Shown here: positions 45,912-54,164 of the stretch, piece by piece | Numbering within the stretch: position 1 is the first letter of the stretch | Layout: each line of letters begins with the position of its first letter | Assembly: GCF_037940415.1 (NCBI RefSeq) | Contig: NZ_CP149798.1 | Span: 4,249,001-4,313,000 of the forward strand | Length of the DNA stretch: 64,000 nt | Reading direction: 5' to 3' | DNA from: Streptomyces sp. f51 | GTDB taxonomy: Bacteria > Actinomycetota > Actinomycetes > Streptomycetales > Streptomycetaceae | The notes under the pieces: generated by a model | Told to the model about the DNA's origin: nothing | The model's input: only the letters and a program-made list of their open reading frames with translations | Databases searched by the model: none | Program-made: the position numbers and the translations under genes

Positions 45912-47192
45912 TCACGGCGTTCGCGGGGCCCGGGGGACCACGCGCGGTACGCCTGCGGCCGCCGGGGACGCGGCGCCCGGTGTCCGCCCGGCCGCCGGGA
46001 CGGCGCTCCCGCCACCGGACCGCAGCCGGGCCGCGGTGGCGACCCGAACAGTGGCATCGCCCACCCGAAACCCGCCCGGCACACCACCCCCCGGCACCAC
46101 CGCGCCCGGCACACCACCCCCCGACACCACCCCGCCCGGCACGCCACCCCCCGGCGCCACCCCGCCCGGGACACCGCCCCCTGGAACCGCACCAACCGGC
46201 ACACCGCCCCCCGACCCCACCCCGACCGACACACCAAGCCCCGACACAGGGGCCACCCCCGGAGCCGCACCCAGAGCCGCCCCCGTTCCCCGGCCGCCGG
46301 GGAACACCCCCCGCTCCGAGGTGATCAGCGCGGTGGCCAGTCCCCCTTCGACCAGCTTCTCCGCGTTCTCGCGGCCGACGGAGAACCCGCGCCCCGAGGT
46401 GCTGCGCGCGTACAGGTCCTCGATCATGACCTCGGGGGCCATGCGCCCGCCGTACCGGTCACGGCCCGCGTCGAACTCGGTGCGGCCGTGCTGCCAGCGG
46501 GCCGCGTTCTGCGCGAGGCACTGCTCGACGGGGACCTCGACCGAGAGCAGGACGCGCCGGTCGTAGCCGTCGGCGCGCAGATCGCCGAGGAGCTTCTCGT
46601 TCCAGCGTTGGTCGCGCAGGGTCGCGTCGTAGAGGAGGTTGTAGCCCTCGCCGCGTGCCCACTGCTCGAAGACATCCTGGAGGAAGGCCGACTCGCGGTG
46701 CGTGAGCGAAGCCGTCTCGGACGGCGCGAGCGGTCGCCCGTCGGACAACGCGCCTGCGTGGTGCGGCAGATGGGGCGAGCCGCCGTGCTCGAAGATCGCG
46801 ACCTTGAACTGGTCGGGGTCCAGGACCACGTAGTCGCGGACGTCGATGCCGTGTGCCCGTTCCAGGGCCCGGCCCAGTTCGTCGTCGCGCCCCTGCCACT
46901 CGCCGAGCCCGCGCAGCGCGCCGCCCTTCCCGGCCCCCGGCGCCCCGGCGGTGAGCAGAGCGGCATGGCCGTCGCGGGGCATGCCCGTGCAGCGCGCCGT
47001 GAACTCCTCCAGGATCGCGGAGTGCATCCGCTCCCGGTCCGGCGTCCACAGCGCGCCGCGCCTGAACCGTCCGAACGTGTCGGCGCCGCCCGGGGCGAGG
47101 TCGCCGCCGGGTGACATCCGGGTCTGCAACTCCCGGTACAGCGCGCGGTATTCGGGTCTGAGCCCCGCCTCCGGCCTCTCGCCCGTGGTCAT
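45912..47192 (-). CDS. Zeta-toxin family kinase with repeat-rich tail
   Basis: A 426-residue protein. Residues 45-295 match the zeta toxin/AAA kinase fold: Walker A region TAGAPGAGKGG (83-91), YVVLDPDQFK (D125, D127), NLLYDATLRDQ and the helical block REN at 274-276. Zeta toxins phosphorylate UDP-GlcNAc and block wall synthesis. The Walker A reads GKGG where GK(S/T) is usual, so phosphate binding may differ. From residue ~303 a Gly/Val/Pro tail (PGGGVPGGV-type decapeptides) encoded by 30-bp repeats continues almost to the end. ATG at 47192 overlaps the stop of the 103-residue gene, as in antitoxin-toxin operons. Confidence 0.75.
   Translation of the reverse strand: MTTGERPEAGLRPEYRALYRELQTRMSPGGDLAPGGADTFGRFRRGALWTPDRERMHSAILEEFTARCTGMPRDGHAALLTAGAPGAGKGGALRGLGEWQGRDDELGRALERAHGIDVRDYVVLDPDQFKVAIFEHGGSPHLPHHAGALSDGRPLAPSETASLTHRESAFLQDVFEQWARGEGYNLLYDATLRDQRWNEKLLGDLRADGYDRRVLLSVEVPVEQCLAQNAARWQHGRTEFDAGRDRYGGRMAPEVMIEDLYARSTSGRGFSVGRENAEKLVEGGLATALITSERGVFPGGRGTGAALGAAPGVAPVSGLGVSVGVGSGGGVPVGAVPGGGVPGGVAPGGGVPGGVVSGGGVPGAVVPGGGVPGGFRVGDATVRVATAARLRSGGGSAVPAAGRTPGAASPAAAGVPRVVPRAPRTP
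46072..46250 (-). repeat. 30-bp coding repeat in zeta-like gene
   Basis: ACACCACCCCCC-type units (plus-strand reading) begin at 46081, 46111, 46141, 46171, 46201 and 46231, an exact 30-bp period that encodes ten-residue Gly/Val/Pro repeats in the C-terminal tail. Confidence 0.88.
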
Positions 47193-47500
47193 GGCCGCCG
47201 CTCGGCCCCGTCCGGCGGGCCGTCCGGCCGGCCGTCGATCCTGCGCTGGATCTCCTCCACGTCCTCGCGGGTCACCTGCCCGAGCAGCCGTGCCGCGGCG
47301 AGCACGGACAGCGTGTTGTCCTGGTGGGTGGGCTCGGGGTGCCCCTCGTCCCGTGCCTCCTCGGTCTCGAAGGGCCAGGCGGCGACGGTCGCGATCATCC
47401 GCTCACGTTCCACGAATCCGGCCGCGTAGAGGCCGAGGTAGGCGCGGAGCGAGGGGGCCGAGCCGGCGGCGGACGCGCCGGGTGCGGGGGTGTCGTTCAT
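47189..47500 (-). CDS. Small acidic protein coupled to zeta-like toxin (candidate antitoxin)
   Basis: A 103-residue soluble protein. The middle (LRAYLGLYAAGFVERERMIATVAAWPF, then NTLSVLAAARLLGQVTREDVEEIQRRID) is predicted as two or three helices, comparable in size to epsilon antitoxins, which bind zeta as a helical bundle, but no sequence match to epsilon was recognised. ATG at 47500 has AAGGAGGAAC upstream. The stop overlaps the zeta-like start by four bases (ATGA), so the two are made together. Alternatively it could be a chaperone for export of the toxin. Confidence 0.65.
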   Translation of the reverse strand: MNDTPAPGASAAGSAPSLRAYLGLYAAGFVERERMIATVAAWPFETEEARDEGHPEPTHQDNTLSVLAAARLLGQVTREDVEEIQRRIDGRPDGPPDGAERRP

Positions 47501-47518
47501 GGGCGGAGTGTTCCTCCT

Positions 47519-47971
47519 TCACCAGAGACTGGTCTCGTACGGATCCGGGTCGGGGCCTTGCCGGGACGCGGCGACGGCGTCCTCGTACGACTCGACCGCG
47601 GGTGGTGTCTTCGGGCGGTGGCTGTCGCCCTTGCAGCCCGCGAACGGACCACTGGGCGAACGTAGTTCGGACAGTACGGCCCCGAGGTGGTCCCGGTGCC
47701 AGACGGCGGGCCCCGACGCGCCCGCCGCCGGGTCGGTGTGCTCCTGCCAGGCCAGCCACAGCCCGTGCAGCCTCGCGACCGCCTCCGGGTGTTCCCACCA
47801 GCGAGGGCACCAGGGCTGCTGCGAGGTGACCTCCCGGCCGTAGACGGGCAGGAGCAGGTCACCCACCCAGACGGCCAGCCGGCTCATCTCCTCGGCGTAC
47901 TCGGGTCCGTCGAGGCAGAGGATGAACGGCGGTGCGTCGGAGTGCTGCTGACCGGAGTCGACGGTCGTCAT
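47519..47971 (-). CDS. DUF4913 domain protein
   Basis: A 150-residue soluble protein. EYAEEMSRLAVWVGDLLLPVYGREV, PWCPRWWEHPEAVARLHGLW and WHRDHLGAVLSELRSPSGPFAGC are the hallmarks of DUF4913, a family I know from actinobacterial conjugative elements, where it lies next to coupling-protein genes. The conserved Trp/His residues suggest a ligand or protein-binding pocket; no activity is known. ATG at 47971 overlaps the coupling ATPase stop by four bases, linking it to that gene. It is 18 bp from the candidate antitoxin gene. Confidence 0.8.
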   Translation of the reverse strand: MTTVDSGQQHSDAPPFILCLDGPEYAEEMSRLAVWVGDLLLPVYGREVTSQQPWCPRWWEHPEAVARLHGLWLAWQEHTDPAAGASGPAVWHRDHLGAVLSELRSPSGPFAGCKGDSHRPKTPPAVESYEDAVAASRQGPDPDPYETSLW

Positions 47972-49725
47972 CGGCTGGTGATCCTCTCTGTCGCGCGGGC
48001 GGTGATGGCCTTCACCTCGGCCTGCGCCGCGCTCGCGACGCGGTCGGCGCCCGGTTCGGCGTACCAGGGGCGCAGCCGGACCAGGGCGGGCCTGATGCCG
48101 GTGGCCAGGAGCAGCGCGGTGCCCTTGGGCAGGGCGCGGATGCGGTCGGCGGGCAGGATGCGCTCCAGGCGGTACGAGGTCGACCGGGACCGTCCTTCCC
48201 TGCCCTTGGACCAGCTGACCGTCGACACCTCGTACTCGCCGACCAGCCGGGAGATCTTCTCCACGAAGTCGGCGTCGTCCAGTCCCGCGCCGAGCAGTTT
48301 GATGGTCGCGGCCGACCAGAGCGCGTCCATGCCCGCCTCGCCCCAGACCCGCGAGCCCTGCCGGTAACTCTGGAGCAGCGTCACGATGTTGATGCCCCGT
48401 GAGCCGAAGTGCGAGTACAGGTCGGGGAGATCGGAGATCCGGCAGACGTTCGCCGCCTCGTCGAGCACCGCCGTCATCGGCGGTTCGAGGCGTCCGCCCA
48501 TCCGTTCGGCGGCGACGACTCCCGCACGCAGTACGGAGTCCGCGGCGGCGGCGACGACACCGGCCGCCGAGCCGCCGCCGTCCTTGGAGAGCAGATAGAG
48601 CGTGTCGCGGGACAGGACGTGCCGGTCGGGGAAGAACTGGGGCAGCGCGGGATCCGGGGTCACCCAGGCGGCGATCCCCGGGTCCAGGAGGCAGGCCACG
48701 CACTGGCGGCTGGTCTCGTAGATGCCGTCCCGCGTCTCCACCGCGCCCTGCACCGTGCCGTTCAGCTGCTCCGCGAGCGCCGTCATGCCCGCGTCGCGCA
48801 GCAGGTCGACGGGGGTGCGGTCGGCCGGGTCGGCCAGCCAGGCGAGGACCTCGCCGATGGGCCGGCCGCCGCGCTGGGCCGCGTGGAACAGGGCGGTGAG
48901 CGTGTTCTGGGCGGCCGAGATCCAGAAGTCGCGGCGGGAGGCGTCGTCGTTGACCGCGCCGACGAAGTGCCCGGCCAGCCGGCGGGCGCCCTCGATCGTG
49001 GCCGCCTCCGCGAGCATGTCCCACCACAGGCCGCGCGGGGTGTGGGCGATGCCCTGCGGGTCGAACGTCCAGACCCGGCCCACCCGTTCGCGTTCCGCCC
49101 GGGTCACGCTGTACACGTCCGCCTTGTTCGAGGTCAGCAGCACGCTGCCGCGGGCCCGCAGGACGCGCGGGACCGCGATGCCGGTGGACTTGCCCGCGCG
49201 GGGCGCCATCAGGTCGAGCTCGACGTCCTCGTAGCTGGAGCGCAGTTCCGGGCCCCGGGGTTCCAGGTCGCCGATCAGGTTCCCGGTGTCGTCCGCGGTG
49301 ACCTTTCCCTGCTTGGCCAGCCCCGGCCGGAGCTCACGGGCCCGCCGGGCGGCGCCCTTGGGCAGCAGGGCGGCCAGTTCCTTGCGGCCCGCGAGACCGG
49401 TGGGCGCGGTCAGCGGGCGTCGTACGAGCACGGTCAGGACGGTGATCACCGCCACGACCGTGCCGAAGACGGTGGCCATGCCCGCGGTGAGCGCCGTCGG
49501 TGACGCCGTCGGCCACAGGGGGCCGGGGCCCTCCTTCACCAGGGTCGAGAGGGTGGACAGGGCGAAGGGGGGCGGGTGCCAGCCCGCGCCGGTCACCGCC
49601 GCGCCCAGGGTTCCGCCCAGCCAGGCGCCGAAGAACGCGGTGCCGACGAGGAACGCGGTCCCCGGCACGATCCAGGGGAGGAGGTCCTCCCCTGCTCCGG
49701 GTCCCGTCCTGCGTGTGCTGCTCAT
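47968..49725 (-). CDS. VirD4/TraG-like type IV coupling ATPase
   Basis: A 585-residue inner-membrane ATPase that in type IV systems selects the substrate and feeds it to the channel. Two N-terminal membrane segments (about 18-45 and 78-101) are followed by the RecA-like motor. Walker A is compact, APRAGKST (174-181, K179), as in several actinobacterial TraG proteins; Walker B is MTAVLDEAANV (D422, E423). The block LLQSYRQGSRVWGEAGMDALWS is the conserved motif 3 of the family. ATG at 49725 has GGGGGAGCAGAG upstream. With no relaxase in the window, its substrate is more likely protein, or DNA processed elsewhere. Confidence 0.87.
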   Translation of the reverse strand: MSSTRRTGPGAGEDLLPWIVPGTAFLVGTAFFGAWLGGTLGAAVTGAGWHPPPFALSTLSTLVKEGPGPLWPTASPTALTAGMATVFGTVVAVITVLTVLVRRPLTAPTGLAGRKELAALLPKGAARRARELRPGLAKQGKVTADDTGNLIGDLEPRGPELRSSYEDVELDLMAPRAGKSTGIAVPRVLRARGSVLLTSNKADVYSVTRAERERVGRVWTFDPQGIAHTPRGLWWDMLAEAATIEGARRLAGHFVGAVNDDASRRDFWISAAQNTLTALFHAAQRGGRPIGEVLAWLADPADRTPVDLLRDAGMTALAEQLNGTVQGAVETRDGIYETSRQCVACLLDPGIAAWVTPDPALPQFFPDRHVLSRDTLYLLSKDGGGSAAGVVAAAADSVLRAGVVAAERMGGRLEPPMTAVLDEAANVCRISDLPDLYSHFGSRGINIVTLLQSYRQGSRVWGEAGMDALWSAATIKLLGAGLDDADFVEKISRLVGEYEVSTVSWSKGREGRSRSTSYRLERILPADRIRALPKGTALLLATGIRPALVRLRPWYAEPGADRVASAAQAEVKAITARATERITSR

Positions 49726-49825
49726 CTCTGCTCCCCCCGTTGGATTTCTTTCGCCCCCGCCGCCCCTGCCCGTCCCGTCCCGGGGTGGTGCCCCCGGACC
49801 CCCCGCCCCCGCCGCGCTCCGCGCG

Positions 49826-49895
49826 GGTCCTCAAACGCCGGACGGGCTGGAAATTCGGCCCTCGTCCTCAGACGTTGGACGGGCCAGAACTTCCC
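49826..49895. repeat. REP-like motif pair between secretion ATPase genes
   Basis: GGTCCTCAAACGCCGGACGGGCTGGAA (split here as GGTCCTCAAACG and CCGGACGGGCTGGAA) and the related CGTCCTCAGACGTTGGACGGGCC lie in the 142-bp gap between the two ATPase genes, the second running into the 3' end of the upstream one. They resemble the elements at 42107 and 42195. Confidence 0.6.
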
Positions 49896-51391
49896 CCGGA
49901 CGGGCCGGAAGCCTTGTACAGGGACGGTTTGTTCGCCTCCGACCAGCGGGTGTTCGTGTTGTGCAGGGCCCGTTCGGTGTCCGTGATGGACACCTTGATC
50001 GGGATGCCGGGACGGCCGCCCACCTTGATCAGGAAGCGTCCGCGTCCGGGCGGCTCCTCGTTGCCGCCGGTGCTGGCCCAGCCGGGCGGGGACGACCAGG
50101 ACGACACGAGTTCGATCTCGCGCTCGGACATGCCGACGATCTCGCCGAGTTCCCGCATCTCCGAGCGCGGGAGCCCGGCGCAGACGACCATGCCCGCCCG
50201 CTCCACGAAGCCCCGCGCCTTCGCGCGGTCGGACTCGCTGCCGAGGGCCTCGGCGTCCTTCAGCGTGTGAGTGATCTTCGCGTCGCCGAGGCCGAGCGAC
50301 CGGTTCAGACGGGTCAGCGCGTCGATCCGCTCCACGATGCCGGAGGCGGCCCGCAGCGGGCGCCACAGCTCGTCGAGGACGGTGAAGAACCAGCGCTGCG
50401 GGGCGAGTCCGGCGTCGGCGAGCGCGTGCGCCGCGGCGACCGTACCGAGCCCGTCCGACCAGGCCGCGAGCATCGCGGCCGCCGTCAGCTGGGTGTCGGC
50501 CTCGCCGATCCGGGAGATGTCCACGCAGACCGCGGGCGACGCCGGGTTGATCCGGGTGGAGGTCTCGCTGGCGAAGGTGTCGCCGAGCGGGCCGTCGAGC
50601 ACACCGAGGAGCGAGCGGTGCAGCGGGTCGACGGCCTCCTGGTAGCGGGCCTCGTTCCCACGGTCCAGCGTCACCGCGCGGACCCGGTCCGGACCCTCGT
50701 CCAGCACCTTCAGCAGATCCGGCAGGAGCGGCGCGCGCCCCGGCTTCGTACGCTCCGCCAGGTGGTGCAGACAGGCGGACAGCACCGACTGCTCGTGGTC
50801 GTCCATCGGACGCCCGCGCACGATGGTGATGAGCGCCGCGACCATGTTCAGGACCCGGCCGTGCGCCTCCGCGGCCAGGATCCGGCCGCGCTCGCCGCCG
50901 ATCCGGGCCGCCGCCTCGCCCATCGCGCCCGGGTCGAGGACGTTGATGCCGCCGACCCCGCGCCCGATGGAGATCACCTGGCCGCCGAGCGCCCGTACGG
51001 TGTCGGCGTAGTCGGGCTTGAGGTCGCCGAGGACCAGCGGCGTGATGCCCGTCGCCGACATGCCGATGAGCATGCGGTTGACCAGGGTGGACTTGCCGAG
51101 ACCGGGCATGCCGAGCATGAAGAGCGAGGGGTTGGAGATGTAACGGGCCCGGGTGAACCAGGAGATGGGATCGCCGCACACGGTCGCCCCGGTGTGCAGA
51201 TGCTGCCCGAGCGGGACACCGGTCATCGGCGCGCCGGAGCCGGCCGTGAACGGCCACAGCCCGCAGGCCTGCACGGTGGTCGCGCGCCACAGGGCGGGCG
51301 GGTCGACGTGCCCGACCTGGCCGCCCGCGGGGCCGTACCAGCCGCGCGGCGGCGCGGTGACCGGGTTCCCCTGCGCCTGCCGCCTGCTCAC
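49868..51391 (-). CDS. VirB4-like secretion ATPase (motor domain)
   Basis: A 507-residue ATP-binding protein. Walker A is GMPGLGKST (94-102) and Walker B FFTVLDELWR (D340, E341). Segments such as LVLGDLKPDYADTVRALGG and FASETSTRINP are typical of VirB4/TraC motors, but the N-terminal VirB4 domain is missing: that part seems to be supplied by the overlapping upstream gene. GTG at 51391 shares GTGA with that gene's stop and has AGGGAGG upstream. It would power pilus assembly or substrate transport at the membrane. Confidence 0.85.
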   Translation of the reverse strand: MSRRQAQGNPVTAPPRGWYGPAGGQVGHVDPPALWRATTVQACGLWPFTAGSGAPMTGVPLGQHLHTGATVCGDPISWFTRARYISNPSLFMLGMPGLGKSTLVNRMLIGMSATGITPLVLGDLKPDYADTVRALGGQVISIGRGVGGINVLDPGAMGEAAARIGGERGRILAAEAHGRVLNMVAALITIVRGRPMDDHEQSVLSACLHHLAERTKPGRAPLLPDLLKVLDEGPDRVRAVTLDRGNEARYQEAVDPLHRSLLGVLDGPLGDTFASETSTRINPASPAVCVDISRIGEADTQLTAAAMLAAWSDGLGTVAAAHALADAGLAPQRWFFTVLDELWRPLRAASGIVERIDALTRLNRSLGLGDAKITHTLKDAEALGSESDRAKARGFVERAGMVVCAGLPRSEMRELGEIVGMSEREIELVSSWSSPPGWASTGGNEEPPGRGRFLIKVGGRPGIPIKVSITDTERALHNTNTRWSEANKPSLYKASGPSGGSSGPSNV

Positions 51392-52881
51392 AGTGCCTCC
51401 CTGATCTGGTACGGAACGAGGGTGTGCTCCCACGGGAGCAGACCGACCGGCAGCGTGCAGGTGAAGGCCGCGGCCTGCATCCGGTCGGCGGGGCGCATCA
51501 GGATGCGGGAGGAGGCCTGGAGGTTGCGCACGGTGATGCCCGCGTCCTGCAACTGCTCCTCGCCGTCCACGGTGACCGTCACCATCAGCGAGAACTCCAC
51601 GAGCCCCGCGCCCGCCGCCTCCTCGGCCGCGGTCTGCTCGGCGGCCTGCATCTCGGAACTGGCCCGCGCCTGGACGAGACCGCGCCGCGAGCCCGCCATG
51701 AAGTGCGCGGTGCGCCGGTCGGACTCGACGATGCGGGCCGAGGTCGCCGGGTCGATGGGCCGGTAGATCAGGGAGACCCGCTTGCGCCGGGTGCCCGGAG
51801 CCGGTTCGAGGAGCCCGCGCAGCACACTGGAACGGACGGTGCCGCGCGGCGCGAGGGTCAGCATCCAGGTGCGCGAGACCCCCGAGTCGTGCTTGTACGA
51901 GGTGACGGTCTCCACGGCCGCGGCCGGGCCGGCGTCGGCCCACTCCACCCCGGTCTCGGCGTGCTCGGCGCGGGCGCTGAGCACATCGGGCGCGATGGCG
52001 GGGTCGTACGCGACCCGGACGATCTCGGCGAGCCGGTCGGCCGCCAGCGGGTAGGCGCTGCCGCCGCCCGCCGCGACCAGCCCGGACAGCAGGCCGGGCA
52101 GCCGCATCGACAGGTCGGTGACGATGTCGTCCGTGCCGCGCTTGGGGCCGCCCGTCGGACCGTAGGTCAGGGCGATGTACGTGTGCATCTCGGAGGACGC
52201 CGACGGGTAGCGCTCGACGACCTCCTCCATCACGGCGCGTGCGGCGGCCGGCGCGTCGGGGGCGATCCGGGGGAGCACCTCGGCCGCGAGCCGGGTCCCG
52301 GTGTCGGGGGCGGTCTCCACGACGACCTGGGCGCCGCGCAGGCCCGGTTCGTGCGAGAGCCGCGCGAGCCAGTCGCCCCAGGAGGCCACCCAGATGTCGA
52401 TCTGGGAGGGGTCGACCAGCGAACCGCCGTCGGGTTCACAGGCCAGGACCACCGTGTACAGACCGCGGCCCGGGTGGTGCAGCACGCCGAAGGGACGGTT
52501 GTAGGCGTCGCGGCCCTCGTGCATCCGGGTGCGCGCGAGCAGTCCCGGCGGCTGGTAGCGGCCGCCGGGGCGCTTGGACAGCGGCCCGGAGAGATACGTG
52601 TGCGAGCCGGAGGACCTGCGCCGCGTCCAGCCGACGCGGATCGCGAGGACCTGGTAGACGTTGCGTCCGTCGACCGTGCGCAGGGCCAGCGGGGCGAGGA
52701 AGAGCCCGACCGGTACGAGGACGACGATCGCGGCCGTCAGCGACACCAGGGAGGCCAGCAGCGCCACCAGCAGTCCGCCGAAGGCGACGACGGTGCCGAG
52801 CAGACCCAGCGGACCGAGTCCGGGACGGCGGGGCCTGCGCCAGTTCCCGTACGTGGGACGCGTCATGGCGTCGGTGGACAT
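51388..52881 (-). CDS. SCO6880-family protein (PrgI/VirB4 N-terminal-like)
   Basis: A 497-residue protein with two membrane segments close to the N-terminus (LGPLGLLGTVVAFGGLLVAL and SLTAAIVVLVPVGLFLAPLA) and a large soluble part (SGPLSKRPGGRYQPPGLLAR, HPGRGLYTVVLACEPDGG, YIALTYGP). I recognise it as the SCO6880 family, which always neighbours a P-loop ATPase in actinobacterial type IV-like clusters. The architecture suggests a PrgI/VirB3-like anchor joined to the N-terminal domain of VirB4. ATG at 52881 was used; the stop overlaps the ATPase GTG, supporting a stoichiometric complex. Confidence 0.82.
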   Translation of the reverse strand: MSTDAMTRPTYGNWRRPRRPGLGPLGLLGTVVAFGGLLVALLASLVSLTAAIVVLVPVGLFLAPLALRTVDGRNVYQVLAIRVGWTRRRSSGSHTYLSGPLSKRPGGRYQPPGLLARTRMHEGRDAYNRPFGVLHHPGRGLYTVVLACEPDGGSLVDPSQIDIWVASWGDWLARLSHEPGLRGAQVVVETAPDTGTRLAAEVLPRIAPDAPAAARAVMEEVVERYPSASSEMHTYIALTYGPTGGPKRGTDDIVTDLSMRLPGLLSGLVAAGGGSAYPLAADRLAEIVRVAYDPAIAPDVLSARAEHAETGVEWADAGPAAAVETVTSYKHDSGVSRTWMLTLAPRGTVRSSVLRGLLEPAPGTRRKRVSLIYRPIDPATSARIVESDRRTAHFMAGSRRGLVQARASSEMQAAEQTAAEEAAGAGLVEFSLMVTVTVDGEEQLQDAGITVRNLQASSRILMRPADRMQAAAFTCTLPVGLLPWEHTLVPYQIREAL

Positions 52882-52927
52882 GGGGTTCCTTCTTCCGGCT
52901 CGAAGCGCTGGATGCGTGACTGGGGTG

Positions 52928-52984
52928 GGGTTCCGGGGCGGCGGCCCGCCCGGAGACGGTGACTCGTGCGCCGCCCCGGAACCC
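52928..52984 (-). terminator. 16-bp hairpin inside the secretion operon
   Basis: Arms 52928-52943 (GGGTTCCGGGGCGGCG) and 52969-52984 are exact reverse complements with a 25-base loop, in the 136-bp gap between the VirB6-like and SCO6880-type genes. There is no U-tract, so it could be an attenuator or an RNA-processing site. Confidence 0.5.
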
Positions 52985-53017
52985 GCTGAGCGCCGTGGCT
53001 CCTCGGCCTCGTGGCCG

Positions 53018-54163
53018 CTATTGGTTGTGGCCCTTCATCCCGTCGTTGTCGTTCAGGGAGTTGGCCACTTCGCTCGCCGCCGCGACGCCGGTCTGCACGG
53101 CGACCGCGGCGGCCTGCACGGCGAGGGTCGCGCCGCCCGTGGCCGCGCCCGCGGCGGCCGCGCCGCCCGCCGCCGCCGCGCCACCGGCGCCTCCGGCCGC
53201 ACCCGCGCCACCGCTCGCCGGAGCGCCGGCGCCCGCGGAGGGCGAGCCCTGGGGACCGGCGGCGCCCCCGCCGCCTCCGCCGGCACCGCCCGCGGCGATG
53301 CTGACGGCTCCGGTGGCGACGTTGTTGACCGCGTTCAGGGTGACCGTGCCGCCCGAGGTGCCGCCGAGCGCCGCCGTCGCCGGAACGATCAGCTTGAGCA
53401 GGGCCGGGAGGGCGAACACCGCCATGATCAACATGCCCAGGCCGGCGATGGTCTGGTCGAGGTTCTTGGTGCCGTCCGTCATCGACGTGGCCGAGTAGAT
53501 GATCAGCGCGGCCGCCGGTTTGTACAGCAGCCAGGCCGCGAGCCAGCCGATGTGCTTCTTCCACCAGCCCTCGCCCCATCCGGTCATGGAGGAGACGGCG
53601 GCCAGCGGCAGCGTGCCGACGAGCATGATCATGACGCCGATGCGGATGTACATCAGACAGATCTGCACGAAGCTCGACAGCATCACCAGCAGGCCGAAGA
53701 TGAGGATGAGGCCCGGCTGGTCGAGGGTCAGCACCCCGAGCATCGTCGACGCCTTGTCGCCGAGGTCGGACTTGTCGTACACCTCCTGCGCGTACAGGTC
53801 GGAGGCCTTGGTGAGCGCCAGGACCACCGGCACGGCGACCGCGCCGACGAGGATGACCTTCCACATCCCCAGGAACGCCTGCTTCATCGGCTGGCCCTTG
53901 CGCTCCAGGGCCATGCGGATCGCCGCGATCAGCAGCGAGGCCACGGCCACGTAGCCGACGAGCCAGTCCACCTCCCCGTCGATCTTGGCGATGGGCCCGG
54001 AGGCGTCTCCCACGTCGACGTGCATCCATACGCCGTTGAGCGCCTTGAGCACGGCCGCGGTCGCGTCGCCGATCGCCTTGGCGAAGGCCACGACGGCACT
54101 GTCGGTGAGCTGCGTCCCGACCTCGCTGATCACGCAGTCGTACACACGCCAGGAACACGACAT
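53018..54163 (-). CDS. VirB6/TrbL-like polytopic membrane protein
   Basis: A 381-residue protein with six or seven membrane segments (DWLVGYVAVASLLIAAIRMAL, VILVGAVAVPVVLAL, GLILIFGLLVMLSSFVQICL, IGVMIMLVGTLPLAAVSS, WLAAWLLYKPAAALIIYS). The pattern of a Trp-rich loop (GWGEGWWKKHIG) between helices followed by a soluble Gly/Ala tail (GGAGGGGGGAAGPQG) is that of VirB6/TrbL channel proteins. ATG at 54163 has GGGAGGTG upstream and lies one base after the previous gene's stop. It would form the inner-membrane pore of the secretion apparatus. Confidence 0.83.
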   Translation of the reverse strand: MSCSWRVYDCVISEVGTQLTDSAVVAFAKAIGDATAAVLKALNGVWMHVDVGDASGPIAKIDGEVDWLVGYVAVASLLIAAIRMALERKGQPMKQAFLGMWKVILVGAVAVPVVLALTKASDLYAQEVYDKSDLGDKASTMLGVLTLDQPGLILIFGLLVMLSSFVQICLMYIRIGVMIMLVGTLPLAAVSSMTGWGEGWWKKHIGWLAAWLLYKPAAALIIYSATSMTDGTKNLDQTIAGLGMLIMAVFALPALLKLIVPATAALGGTSGGTVTLNAVNNVATGAVSIAAGGAGGGGGGAAGPQGSPSAGAGAPASGGAGAAGGAGGAAAAGGAAAAGAATGGATLAVQAAAVAVQTGVAAASEVANSLNDNDGMKGHNQ

Positions 54164-54164
54164 C

